A stretch of DNA of 64,000 nucleotides. Source: Jiella soli. Lineage in GTDB: Bacteria > Pseudomonadota > Alphaproteobacteria > Rhizobiales > Rhizobiaceae. The notes beneath the pieces are model-generated. The model had not been told where the DNA came from and ran no database searches. It was given only the letters and a program-made list of their open reading frames with translations. This document shows positions 35,936-44,857 of the stretch, piece by piece. A program made the position numbers and the translations under genes. Every line of letters starts with the position of its first letter. Position 1 is the first letter of the stretch. The DNA lies in contig NZ_JAJAVB010000002.1 in assembly GCF_020615385.1 (NCBI RefSeq), positions 1 through 64,000 on the forward strand, given 5' to 3'.

Positions 35936-36445
35936 GTGAAGCAGCATCCCGACGACGCCGGCTCGCAAGGGTCCGCACATGCCCCCGCTCGGCCGACGGT
36001 CCGGGTCGAGACTGGGCGGATCGACATGGCTGCGGAGACCGCTCGACTGTCCGGCGGCGGCGCCGTCGGCGGGCTGGTTACCTTCTCCGGCTATTGCCGC
36101 GACGAGGGCGGCCGCCTCGCGGCGCTGGAACTCGAACACTATCCCGGCATGGCCGAGCGCGAGATCGAGAAGATCGCCCTGGAGGCCGCAGGTCGCTGGC
36201 CACTTCTCGCCGTCACGGCGATCCATCGCACCGGCATGATCTCGCCGGGCGAGGAGATCGTCTTCGTCGCCTGCGCCTCGGAGCATCGGCAGGCCGCGTT
36301 CGAGGCGGCGAGCTTCCTGATGGACTTCCTCAAGACCCGAGCCCCGTTCTGGAAACGGGAGCATCTCGTCGATGGCACCGCCGGCGGCTGGGTGGAATCG
36401 AAGGACACCGACGACGCTGCCGCCGACAAGTGGCACCGGCTCTGA
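35936..36445 (+). CDS. moaE: molybdopterin synthase large subunit
   Basis: 169 residues from GTG 35936, which follows GGAG by eight bases; an in-frame TTG at 35921 is an alternative. Conserved blocks: VTFSGYCRDEG, LELEHYPGMAEREIEKIA, AIHRTGMISPGEEIVFVA and FWKREHLVDGTAGGWV with the catalytic lysine. The first ~25 residues are extra compared with E. coli MoaE. Forms the synthase heterotetramer with MoaD. Confidence 0.92.
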   Translation: MKQHPDDAGSQGSAHAPARPTVRVETGRIDMAAETARLSGGGAVGGLVTFSGYCRDEGGRLAALELEHYPGMAEREIEKIALEAAGRWPLLAVTAIHRTGMISPGEEIVFVACASEHRQAAFEAASFLMDFLKTRAPFWKREHLVDGTAGGWVESKDTDDAAADKWHRL

Positions 36446-36679
36446 CAGGATTCGCGAGGGACGGCGACGCCCCGGCAGCGCCGCATTGATCTCCCGACCG
36501 TAAGACAGCTTGGGAAAGCCGCGCAGAGGCGCGCGCAAATGCCCCGGCCCCTGCCCCGTTCGTTCACCCGCGCCTCTCCTTCGGCGCCCGAGCTGTCGGG
36601 CGAAAAATAAGTCGATCCCAGCCGATTGAACCCCGACCCGCGGAGTGGAACACTGCGATCCGCAACGGGGGGAGCCCGA

Positions 36680-36889
36680 ATGACTTCGGACGAGTTCAAG
36701 GCCTGGCGGCGCTCGCACGGTTTCACCCTGGCGCATGCCGGTCAGGCCCTGGGGCTCCCGACGACGACCGTCCTGAGCTACGAACTCGGATCGCGCAAGG
36801 ACGACGACCGGCCGGTGGTCATCCCGAAGACCGTCGCCCTCGCCTGCGCGGCCATCTCCCACGGCCTGAAGCCGATCGGCGAGACATGA
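36680..36889 (+). CDS. small Cro/CI-type HTH protein
   Basis: 69 residues: DEFKAWRRSHGFTLAHAGQALGLPTTTVLSYELGSR, a plausible XRE helix-turn-helix with only a short tail. GGGGGGAG precedes the ATG. It may regulate the liv operon that follows 190 bp downstream, or be unrelated. No other domain. Confidence 0.65.
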   Translation: MTSDEFKAWRRSHGFTLAHAGQALGLPTTTVLSYELGSRKDDDRPVVIPKTVALACAAISHGLKPIGET

Positions 36890-36945
36890 GTGCTCTTCCC
36901 GGCTTCCCGCCCGTCCAATCTTCAGAACAAGTTGGAAGAGGCCGG

Positions 36946-36973
36946 TTGCGACGAACTACTTTATGTGTAAACT
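36946..36973 (+). promoter_or_regulatory. possible promoter of the liv operon
   Basis: TTGCGA (36946-36951) and TAAACT (36968-36973) with 16 bases between, about 100 bp before the binding-protein start. A moderate match in an AT-richer patch. Confidence 0.35.
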
Positions 36974-37076
36974 ATTTTCCGGCGGCGGAAAAACCGCGGA
37001 CATCGTCAGCATTGCCGGCACCGGGACAAGAGATCACGTTCCCCTCGCCGCAGAGTTTCGCATGGGAGATGCAGGA

Positions 37077-38258
37077 ATGACCAGACTTCGCACCGTCGCC
37101 ATCGGCCTCCTTGCGGCGACAGCACTCGCCGGGTCCGCCGCCGCCGAAGATACGGCCAATGAAAAACTCACGGTCGGCCTGATGCTCACCCTGTCCGGCC
37201 CGGCGGCCGTCCTCGGCGAACAGGGCCGCGACGGGTTCCTCCTCGCGGTGGAACAGATGGGCGGCAAGCTCGGCGGAGTCCCGACCGAGGTGACCACGGC
37301 CGACGACGAGTTGAAGCCGGACGTCGCCGCCAACAAGGCCCGCGAACTCGTCGAGCGCGACGGCGCCGACTTCGTCGTCGGCCCGATCTTCTCCAATATC
37401 GCCGGCGCGATCGTGAAGCCGGTCACAGAGGCGGGCAGTTTTCTGATCAGCCCCAATGCCGGCCCGTCCAATCTCGCCGGCGAGGCCTGCAACAAGAATT
37501 TCTTCGCCGTCTCCTATCAGAACGACCAGAACCACGAGGTTCTCGGGCAGTACGCTCAGGATCAGGGCTATGCCCGCGTCTTCCTGCTGGCGCCGAACTA
37601 CCAGGCGGGCAAGGACTCGCTCGCCGGCTTCAAGCATGCCTACAAGGGCGAGGTGGTGAACGAGCTCTACACCCCGCTCGGCCAGCTCGACTTCTCCGCC
37701 GAGCTCGCGCAGATCGCCGCCGCCCAGCCGGACGCCGTCTTCACCTTCATGCCCGGCGGGATGGGGGTCAATCTGGTCAAGCAGTACCGCCAGGCCGGCC
37801 TCGAATCGATCCCCTTCCTCTCCGCCTTCACCGTCGACGAGACGACCCTGCCCGCGCAGAAGGACGCCGCAGTCGGCTTCTTCGGCGGCTCCGACTGGGC
37901 CCCGGACATGGACAATGAGCAGTCCAAGGAATTCGTGAAGGCCTATGAGGCGAAGTACGGCAGCGTGCCCGGCAGCTACGCCATGCATGGCTACGATGCG
38001 GCGCTGCTGATCGACAGTGCGGTCAAGGCGGTGGGCGGCGACCTCTCCGACAAGGACGGCCTGCGCAAGGCGCTGGAGAAGGCCGACTTCCAGTCCCTGC
38101 GCGGCGACTTCAAGTTCGGGCCGAACCACTTTCCGATCCAGGACTTCTATCTCGTCAAGGTCGCCAAGCGCGACGACGGCAAGTACGAGACCCGGATCGA
38201 GAAGAAGATCTTCGACGATTATCAGGACAACTACGCCAAGGACTGCAAGATGGATTGA
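37077..38258 (+). CDS. branched-chain amino acid/aromatic-type ABC binding protein
   Basis: 393 residues, type I periplasmic binding fold of the LivJ/HAAT family. A signal peptide ends near GSAAA|EDT; the mature start KLTVGLMLTLSGPAAVLGEQGRDG is characteristic, and GADFVVGPIFSNIAGAIVKPV and GYDAALLIDSAVKAVGG follow. Related proteins bind Leu/Ile/Val, amides or aromatic acids. The ligand cannot be named; the hydrolase downstream hints at an aromatic or amide compound. ATG 37077 gives a proper signal peptide. It is the first gene of the transporter operon but is separated from livH by a 163-bp inverted repeat. Confidence 0.87.
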   Translation: MTRLRTVAIGLLAATALAGSAAAEDTANEKLTVGLMLTLSGPAAVLGEQGRDGFLLAVEQMGGKLGGVPTEVTTADDELKPDVAANKARELVERDGADFVVGPIFSNIAGAIVKPVTEAGSFLISPNAGPSNLAGEACNKNFFAVSYQNDQNHEVLGQYAQDQGYARVFLLAPNYQAGKDSLAGFKHAYKGEVVNELYTPLGQLDFSAELAQIAAAQPDAVFTFMPGGMGVNLVKQYRQAGLESIPFLSAFTVDETTLPAQKDAAVGFFGGSDWAPDMDNEQSKEFVKAYEAKYGSVPGSYAMHGYDAALLIDSAVKAVGGDLSDKDGLRKALEKADFQSLRGDFKFGPNHFPIQDFYLVKVAKRDDGKYETRIEKKIFDDYQDNYAKDCKMD

Positions 38259-38304
38259 GGGCAAGGCTCGGCATAGGGGCGGACGGCGGGGCGGATCAGT
38301 AGCC

Positions 38305-38467
38305 CCTCATCCTGAGGTACGACCTGAGCGCAGCGACGGGAGCCTCGAAGGGCGAGGGCGCTGGGCTCGACATTCACCCATCGCCCTTCCAAACGCGCAT
38401 CCCTTGAAGGGGAAGCGGCTGCCCCCTCGCCCTTCGAGGCTCGCTTCGCTCGCACCTGAGGATGAGG
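38305..38467. repeat. REP-like long inverted repeat inside the liv operon
   Basis: The left arm (38305-38358) and right arm (38424-38467) are imperfect reverse complements over about 45-50 bases. They begin and end with CCTCATCCTGAGG and CTGAGGATGAGG and share the inner block CCTCGAAGGGCGAGGG. The spacer is 65 bp. This type of palindromic intergenic element, built on CTCATCCTGAGG and CCTCGAAGG, is widespread in Rhizobiales genomes. In RNA it would form a long stem between the binding-protein and permease messages. Confidence 0.75.
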
Positions 38468-38507
38468 AGGCTCCGACCCCCGTGGGCATGAGAATGATGC
38501 AGGACCG

Positions 38508-39434
38508 ATGTTCAACCTTTTCCTCCTGCAGGCGCTGAACGGCGTTCAGTTCGGGATCCTGCTCTTCCTCGTCGCGGCGGGGCTGACGCTGATCTTCGGA
38601 ATCATGAACCTGATCAACCTCGCCCATGGCGTCCTCTACATGGTCGGTGCCTATTTCACCGCCGCCTTCACCGCCTGGACCGGCGACTTCTTCCTCGGCC
38701 TCGCGCTCGCACTGCCCGCCGTCCTCGCCTTCGGCCTCCTCCTCGAACGCCTCGTCTTCCGCCACCTCTACGAGCGCGACCATCTCGAACAGGTGCTGGC
38801 GACCTTTGGGCTGATCCTGATCCTCAACGAAGGCGTCAAGATCCTCTTCGGCGCAGCGCCGATGAGCGTGCCGGTCCCCGACATCCTCTCGGGCTCGATC
38901 CCGCTGATCGGCTTCATGCGCTATCCGGTGTTCCGCCTCGCGATCATCGCGGCAGGCCTCGCGACGGCGTTGGGGCTCTACCTCCTCGTCAACCACACAC
39001 GCGTCGGCATGCGGCTGAGGGCCGGCGCCTCCAACGCGCCGATGGTCTCCGCCCTCGGCGTCGACGTCGGACGGCTGTTCATGCTCGTCTTCGGTCTCGG
39101 CGCCATGCTCGCGGGCTTCGCCGGCGCCATGGTCGCGCCGATCCTGTCGGTCGAGCCCGGCATGGGCGACAGCGTCCTCATCCTTACCTTCGTCGTCATC
39201 GTCATCGGCGGCGTCGGCTCGGTGCGGGGCGCCTTCGTCGCGGCGATCCTCGTCGGCCTCGTCGACACGCTCGGCCGCACCTTCGGGCCGATCGTGCTGA
39301 AGAGCCTGATGGATCCCTCGGCCGCCTCGCAGGCCGGGCGGACGCTCGCCCCGATGCTGATCTACATCCTGATGGCGGCCGTCCTGTCCTTTCGGCCGGC
39401 CGGCCTCTTTCCCGCCAAGGGCGCCGCGGCATGA
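38508..39434 (+). CDS. livH: LivH-type permease
   Basis: 308 residues, about eight membrane helices. NGVQFGILLFLVAAGLTLIF and GIMNLINLAHGVLYMVGAY at the start, and the conserved loop GARRLGMRLRAGASNAPMVS-like segment (here TRVGMRLRAGASNAPMVSA) identify it. Pairs with LivM as the membrane channel. The start is close to the right end of the inverted repeat (41 bp) and its stop overlaps the livM start. Confidence 0.9.
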   Translation: MFNLFLLQALNGVQFGILLFLVAAGLTLIFGIMNLINLAHGVLYMVGAYFTAAFTAWTGDFFLGLALALPAVLAFGLLLERLVFRHLYERDHLEQVLATFGLILILNEGVKILFGAAPMSVPVPDILSGSIPLIGFMRYPVFRLAIIAAGLATALGLYLLVNHTRVGMRLRAGASNAPMVSALGVDVGRLFMLVFGLGAMLAGFAGAMVAPILSVEPGMGDSVLILTFVVIVIGGVGSVRGAFVAAILVGLVDTLGRTFGPIVLKSLMDPSAASQAGRTLAPMLIYILMAAVLSFRPAGLFPAKGAAA

Positions 39435-40459
39435 GCGCAGGCGCCTCCGATGCCGGTCTCTCCCGACAGGGAACCGACAACAAGACCTCCGAGCGTCGCC
39501 GCGGCATGCTTCAAGGGCGCGGCGCCGTCCTCGCGGCCGGCCTGATCTTCCTCGGCCTCGCGCTCCTGCCGCTCCTTGCGGCCGCGACGGACGATCCGTT
39601 CCTGATGGTGACGGCGACGCGCGTCATGATCTTCGCGCTCGCGGCCCTGTCGCTCGACCTGATCCTCGGCTACGGCGCGATGGTCTCCTTCGGCCACGCT
39701 GCCTTCATCGGGATCGGCGCCTATGCCGTCGGCATCCTGGCCGCCAACGGGATCGACGACCTCCTCCTCCAGATTGTCGCCGCCATCCTTGCCGCCAGCC
39801 TCTTCGCCCTCGTCACCGGCGCGATCTCGCTTCGGACGAAGGGCGTCTATTTCATCATGATTACGCTCGCCTTCGGCCAGATGGCGTATTTCTTCATGGT
39901 CTCGCTCTCGGCCTATGGCGGCGATGACGGGCTGACGCTAAAGGCGCGCTCGACGCTGTTCGGCCTGAACGTGCTGGCGGGCGATCGCTCGCTGTTCTAC
40001 CTCGTGCTTGCCGTCCTCGCCCTCGCCTTCTTCGGCCTGCGCGCCCTCACCCTGTCGCGCTTCGGCCGCGTCCTGCGCGGCACGCGCGACAATCCCGCGC
40101 GCATGCAGTCCATCGGCTTCTCGCCCTTTCCCTATCAGCTCACGGCCTATGTCATCGCCGGCGCCATAGCCGCCGTCGCCGGCGTCTTCCTCGCCAACCA
40201 GGCGGAGTTCGTCTCGCCCGCCTATATGACCTGGCAGCGCTCGGGCGAACTGATCGTCATGGTCGTCCTCGGGGGCATGGGGAGCCTTGCCGGAGCGATC
40301 GGCGGTGCCATCGCCTTCCTGCTTCTCGAGGATTGGCTCGCCCAGATCTCCGAACACTGGAAGCTCGGCCTCGGCCTCCTCCTCGTCCTCCTCGTCCTGT
40401 TCACCCGCGGCGGCATCGCCGGGGGCATCGAGCGGCTCATCGGAGAACGGCTCAAATGA
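39431..40459 (+). CDS. livM: LivM-type permease
   Basis: 342 residues, with ~10 membrane helices after a ~30-residue hydrophilic N-terminus. Family blocks: LDLILGYGAMVSFGHAAFIG, GAISLRTKGVYFIMITLAFGQ, and LRGTRDNPARMQSIGF. The ATG at 39431 overlaps the livH stop and the stop overlaps the livG start (ATGA both times). Confidence 0.91.
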   Translation: MSAGASDAGLSRQGTDNKTSERRRGMLQGRGAVLAAGLIFLGLALLPLLAAATDDPFLMVTATRVMIFALAALSLDLILGYGAMVSFGHAAFIGIGAYAVGILAANGIDDLLLQIVAAILAASLFALVTGAISLRTKGVYFIMITLAFGQMAYFFMVSLSAYGGDDGLTLKARSTLFGLNVLAGDRSLFYLVLAVLALAFFGLRALTLSRFGRVLRGTRDNPARMQSIGFSPFPYQLTAYVIAGAIAAVAGVFLANQAEFVSPAYMTWQRSGELIVMVVLGGMGSLAGAIGGAIAFLLLEDWLAQISEHWKLGLGLLLVLLVLFTRGGIAGGIERLIGERLK

Positions 40460-41216
40460 GCGCGCGGCCGCTCCTCTCCGTCCGAGGACTTTCCAAGAGC
40501 TTCGGCGCGCTCAAGGTCACCGACGATTTCCACCTCGACGTTCCCGACGGCGAACTCCACGCGATAATCGGACCGAACGGCGCCGGCAAGACCAGCCTGA
40601 TCCACCAATTGTCGGGAAGCCTGAAGAGCGACGGCGGGACGATTTCCTTCGCCGGCAAAGACATCACTCGCCTGTCGATGGTCGAGCGCGTGCGCCGGGG
40701 CCTTGCCCGCTCCTTCCAGATCACGTCGATCCTGGAGGGCTTTTCCGTTCTCGAAAACACGGCGCTGGCGGTGCAGGCGCGGTCGGGATCGAGCTTCCGC
40801 TTCTTCGCCCCGGCCGCGAGCGAGGCCGCGCTCAACGACCAGGCGATGGCGGCCCTGGCCCGCGTCGGACTCGACGACCGGGCAGAGCGGCGGGCCGGCA
40901 GCCTCTCCCATGGCGAAAAGCGGCAGCTGGAGATCGCCATCGCGCTGGCGACCGGCGCCCGGCTTCTGCTCCTCGACGAGCCCCTGGCGGGAACCGGGCA
41001 TGAGGAATCGACCCTTCTTGTCGAGCTCATGCGCGCGTTGAAGGCGACGCATACGATCGTCCTCATCGAGCATGACATGGATGCCGTCTTCGCGCTCGCC
41101 GACCGGGTCAGCGTGCTCGTCAGCGGACGACTGATCGCGACGGGAGCACCAGCCGAGATCCGGACCGACTCGCAGGTGCGCGTCGCCTATCTCGGCGAAG
41201 AGGGAGCAGCCGCCTG

Positions 41217-41217
<1 letters not shown>
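40456..41217 (+). CDS. livG: LivG-type ATPase
   Basis: 253 residues. Walker A GPNGAGKTS, signature LSHGEKRQLEIA (the LivG form), Walker B LLLLDEPLAG, switch His in VLIEHDMDAV. Energises import with LivF. A region of ~15 residues after the Q-loop (RSGSSFRFFAPAASEA) is typical of LivG. The start overlaps the livM stop and the end overlaps livF by one base. Confidence 0.91.
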
Positions 41218-41918
<701 letters not shown>

Positions 41919-42031
41919 CGGCCGGGCCGGGCTCGCGCGCGCGAACGGAACCTTGTAAGCGGACCGGAGGAATTGGGGACGATGCAAGGCGCCCATGGCA
42001 GGCGGCTTCATCGACGAAGAGGGGGCGGCCT

Positions 42032-42892
42032 ATGCCATACGAGACCATCTGGACGGGTGGCGATCCGGTCGCCGACTACGATGCCGCCTATGACAACAGC
42101 GGCTCGGTCCCGGATTCCGCGGCGTTCCTGCCGCGCTGGCAGGCGGACGCAGCAGCCTTTCGCGGCAAGCTTTCCTCCGAAGGCCGGGCCGACCTCTCCG
42201 TTCCCTATGGCGACCGGCCGCGCCAGCATTACGATCTCTTCCGCCCCGAAGGCGAGGTGCAGGGTCTCGTCGTCTTCGTCCATGGCGGCTACTGGAAGGC
42301 GCAGGAGATCGGCAACTGGTCGCACTTTTCGGCCGGGGCGCTCTCCCGCGGCTTCGCCGTCGCCCTGCCGGAATATACGCTATGCCCGGAGGCGAGCGTC
42401 GCGGACATCACCCGCGAGATCGGGCGCTTCCTCGACCATTCGGCGGCGCGGATCGCCGGCCCGATCCGTCTGTCCGGCCATTCCGCCGGCGGCCACCTCG
42501 TTTCGCGCATGCTCTGCACGAACGCGCCGATCGCCGCGGCGACGGCCGACCGCATCGACCACACCGTCTCGATCAGCGGCGTCCACGACCTCCGGCCGAT
42601 CATGCGGACCGCGATGAACGATGTGCTCGGCCTCGATGTCGCGGAGGCGCTGGCCGAAAGCCCCGCCCTTCTGGAGCCGCGCCCGGGCGCCAATCTCACC
42701 TGCATCGTCGGCGGAGCGGAGCTTGCGGAATTCCGCCGTCAGAACGCGCTGCTTGCCAATGCCTGGCATGGCTTCGGCGTCGTCACACGCGCGGCCGAGA
42801 TCGCCGGCCGGCATCATTTCGACGTCGTCGACGACCTTCTCGATGCCGAAAGCGAACTTGTCGCCATCTTGACGCAGCCCCCGAGCCGCTGA
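42032..42892 (+). CDS. alpha/beta hydrolase, arylformamidase-like
   Basis: 286 residues. The oxyanion motif is FVHGGYWKAQE and the nucleophile Ser is in LSGHSAGGHLVSRM; an acid (likely in VGGAELAEF) and His (GRHHFDVVDDL) complete the triad. HGGYW plus GHSAGG is the signature of the kynurenine formamidase-like group in the BD-FAE/esterase family. ATG 42032 follows a purine-rich GAGGGGG. Located 113 bp after livF on the same strand, so it may process the imported compound. Substrate not certain. Confidence 0.75.
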   Translation: MPYETIWTGGDPVADYDAAYDNSGSVPDSAAFLPRWQADAAAFRGKLSSEGRADLSVPYGDRPRQHYDLFRPEGEVQGLVVFVHGGYWKAQEIGNWSHFSAGALSRGFAVALPEYTLCPEASVADITREIGRFLDHSAARIAGPIRLSGHSAGGHLVSRMLCTNAPIAAATADRIDHTVSISGVHDLRPIMRTAMNDVLGLDVAEALAESPALLEPRPGANLTCIVGGAELAEFRRQNALLANAWHGFGVVTRAAEIAGRHHFDVVDDLLDAESELVAILTQPPSR

Positions 42893-42943
42893 AACGGTCG
42901 GGTGGAAGTCCATCCTCGCCACAGCGCGATTCAGGAGCCGCTC

Positions 42944-43186
42944 ATGCAGACGATCTTCGTCCAGTTCAAATGCCGGCCGGGCATGGCCTACAAGGTCGCC
43001 GACGAACTCGTGCAGGAAGTCGAGCAGATCTCGGAGGTGTTCTCCACCTCCGGGCATTACGACCTCATCGCGAAGTTCTATCTCGCCGACGACCAGGACA
43101 TCGGCCACTTCGTCACCGAGCGGCTTCAAGTCATTGAGGGCGTCGCCGACACCTTCACGCTCGTCGCCTTCAAGGCCTTCGGATAA
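42944..43186 (+). CDS. stand-alone Lrp/AsnC ligand-binding (RAM) domain
   Basis: 80 residues: FVQFKCRPGMAYKVADELVQEV, then VFSTSGHYDLIAKFYLADDQDIGHFVTERLQ and VADTFTLVAFKAF. This is the effector-binding domain of Lrp/AsnC regulators without any DNA-binding part. Such proteins form octamers that bind amino acids, and may modulate a full Lrp protein. AGGAG precedes the ATG by seven bases. It ends the liv-hydrolase gene group. Confidence 0.82.
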   Translation: MQTIFVQFKCRPGMAYKVADELVQEVEQISEVFSTSGHYDLIAKFYLADDQDIGHFVTERLQVIEGVADTFTLVAFKAFG

Positions 43187-43374
43187 GGCCGCCGGATTCG
43201 GAGCACCGGGCGGATTGGTCGTCGGCCCGCGGTCGCGTCGGCCACTTCGGTCCGTCGATCTTCTGTTTATCCTGACCGGAAAAACTGCCGGCGCAGCCCT
43301 TGCCCGACAAGCCTTTCTAAGACAATCAGGCTTAGGCTGCCCTTTTGCTTCACCAGGCTTGGAGTAACCGGCCC

Positions 43375-44790
43375 ATGACCCAGCCCGTCACGCCGATCAT
43401 CATGGCCGGCGGCTCCGGCACACGGCTCTGGCCGGTGTCGCGCGACACCATGCCGAAGCAGTTCATCGAGCTTCTCGGCGAGGGCCTGTCGGCCTTCCAG
43501 GCGACGGTGCGCCGGGTCGCCGGCGAGGGCTTTGCCCGGCCGATCGTCGTCACCAACGAGCAATTCCGCTTCACCTGCGCCGAGCAGCTCGCCCGGCTCG
43601 GGATCGCCGCCGACGTCGTGCTGGAGCCCGAGCGCCGCGACAGCGCCGCCGCGGTCGCCGTCGGCGCCGTGATGGCCGAGCGCCGGACCGAGGACGCCGT
43701 CTGCCTTGTCCTTGCCTCCGACCATGTGATCGGCGACGAGGCGGCGTTCCTGGAGACGATCCACCAGGCCGCGCGGCTCGCCGCTTCCGGCCGGATCATG
43801 ACGCTCGGCATCCGCCCCGACCACGCCTCGACCGCCTATGGCTATGTCCAGCCCGGCCGCGAGAGCCTCGGTGCCGACGCCTTCGTCCTCGAACGCTTCG
43901 TCGAAAAGCCGGACGCTCCCACCGCCGAGCGCTACATTGCCGAGGGCTTCCTCTGGAACAGCGGCAATTTCGCCTTTCCCGCCGCCCTGATGCTGCGCGA
44001 GCTCGAGCGCTACGTCCCGAAGGTCGTGGCGGCGGCGCGCGACGCGGTCGACAATGCCGTGCTCGATCTCGACTTCATCCGCCTCGACGCGGCCGCCTTC
44101 TCCGCTTCGCCGACCATCTCGATCGACTATGCGGTGATGGAGAAGACCGAGCATGCGGGTGTCCTCGCCGCCGATTTCGGCTGGTCGGACATCGGCTCAT
44201 GGGATTCGCTCCACGAGGTCAAGCAGAAGGACGAGAACGGCAATCGGCTGGAAGGCGACGTCGTCGCGCTCGAGACGACCAACAGCTTCGTGCGATCGGA
44301 CGACATGCTGACCACCGTGCTCGGCCTCGACCGCGTCGTCGTCGTAACCACGCATGATGCGGTTCTCGTCACCTCGATGGACGCCGCGCCGAACGTCAAG
44401 ACGCTGGTGGCCGCGCTGAAGTCGGACGGCCGGCGCGAGGCCGGCGAGCATCTGAAGATCTACCGGCCCTGGGGCTGGTACCAGCGGATCGACATCGGCG
44501 ACCGCTTCCAGGTCAAGCATATCTGCGTCAAGCCGGGCGGGACGCTCAGCCTGCAGCGCCACCACCACCGCGCCGAGCACTGGGTGGTCGTCCACGGCAC
44601 GGCCGAGGTGACGATCGACGACACGGTGAAGCTCTACCACGAGAACGAGGCGGCCTATCTGCCGATCGGCTGCGTCCACCGGCTGAGGAACCCCGGCAAG
44701 ATCGATCTGAAGCTCATCGAGGTGCAGGTCGGCAGCTATACCGGCGAGGACGACATCGTGCGCATCGAGGACGTCTACGCCCGGGCCTGA
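43375..44790 (+). CDS. manC: mannose-1-phosphate guanylyltransferase/mannose-6-phosphate isomerase
   Basis: 471 residues, type II bifunctional enzyme. The nucleotidyltransferase domain (1-~285) has MAGGSGTRLWPVSRDTMPKQ and the FVEKPD motif; the C-terminal cupin isomerase (about 345-465) has RPWGWYQRID, KPGGTLSLQRHHHRAEHWVV and the metal-binding His residues. It makes GDP-mannose for polysaccharides. GGAG precedes the ATG by 9 bases. The phosphomannomutase gene follows 67 bp downstream. Confidence 0.93.
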   Translation: MTQPVTPIIMAGGSGTRLWPVSRDTMPKQFIELLGEGLSAFQATVRRVAGEGFARPIVVTNEQFRFTCAEQLARLGIAADVVLEPERRDSAAAVAVGAVMAERRTEDAVCLVLASDHVIGDEAAFLETIHQAARLAASGRIMTLGIRPDHASTAYGYVQPGRESLGADAFVLERFVEKPDAPTAERYIAEGFLWNSGNFAFPAALMLRELERYVPKVVAAARDAVDNAVLDLDFIRLDAAAFSASPTISIDYAVMEKTEHAGVLAADFGWSDIGSWDSLHEVKQKDENGNRLEGDVVALETTNSFVRSDDMLTTVLGLDRVVVVTTHDAVLVTSMDAAPNVKTLVAALKSDGRREAGEHLKIYRPWGWYQRIDIGDRFQVKHICVKPGGTLSLQRHHHRAEHWVVVHGTAEVTIDDTVKLYHENEAAYLPIGCVHRLRNPGKIDLKLIEVQVGSYTGEDDIVRIEDVYARA

Positions 44791-44857
44791 TCCGCTCCGC
44801 CGTCACCGTCTCGCCCGCACGCTTCCATCGCAATCGCCCTATAGAAGAGCACCGCCC

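Noticed and set aside
33513-35978. An 821-codon minus-strand open frame
   Set aside because: It runs antisense through map, radC and moaD, all of which have intact motifs on the plus strand. No domain is visible in it.
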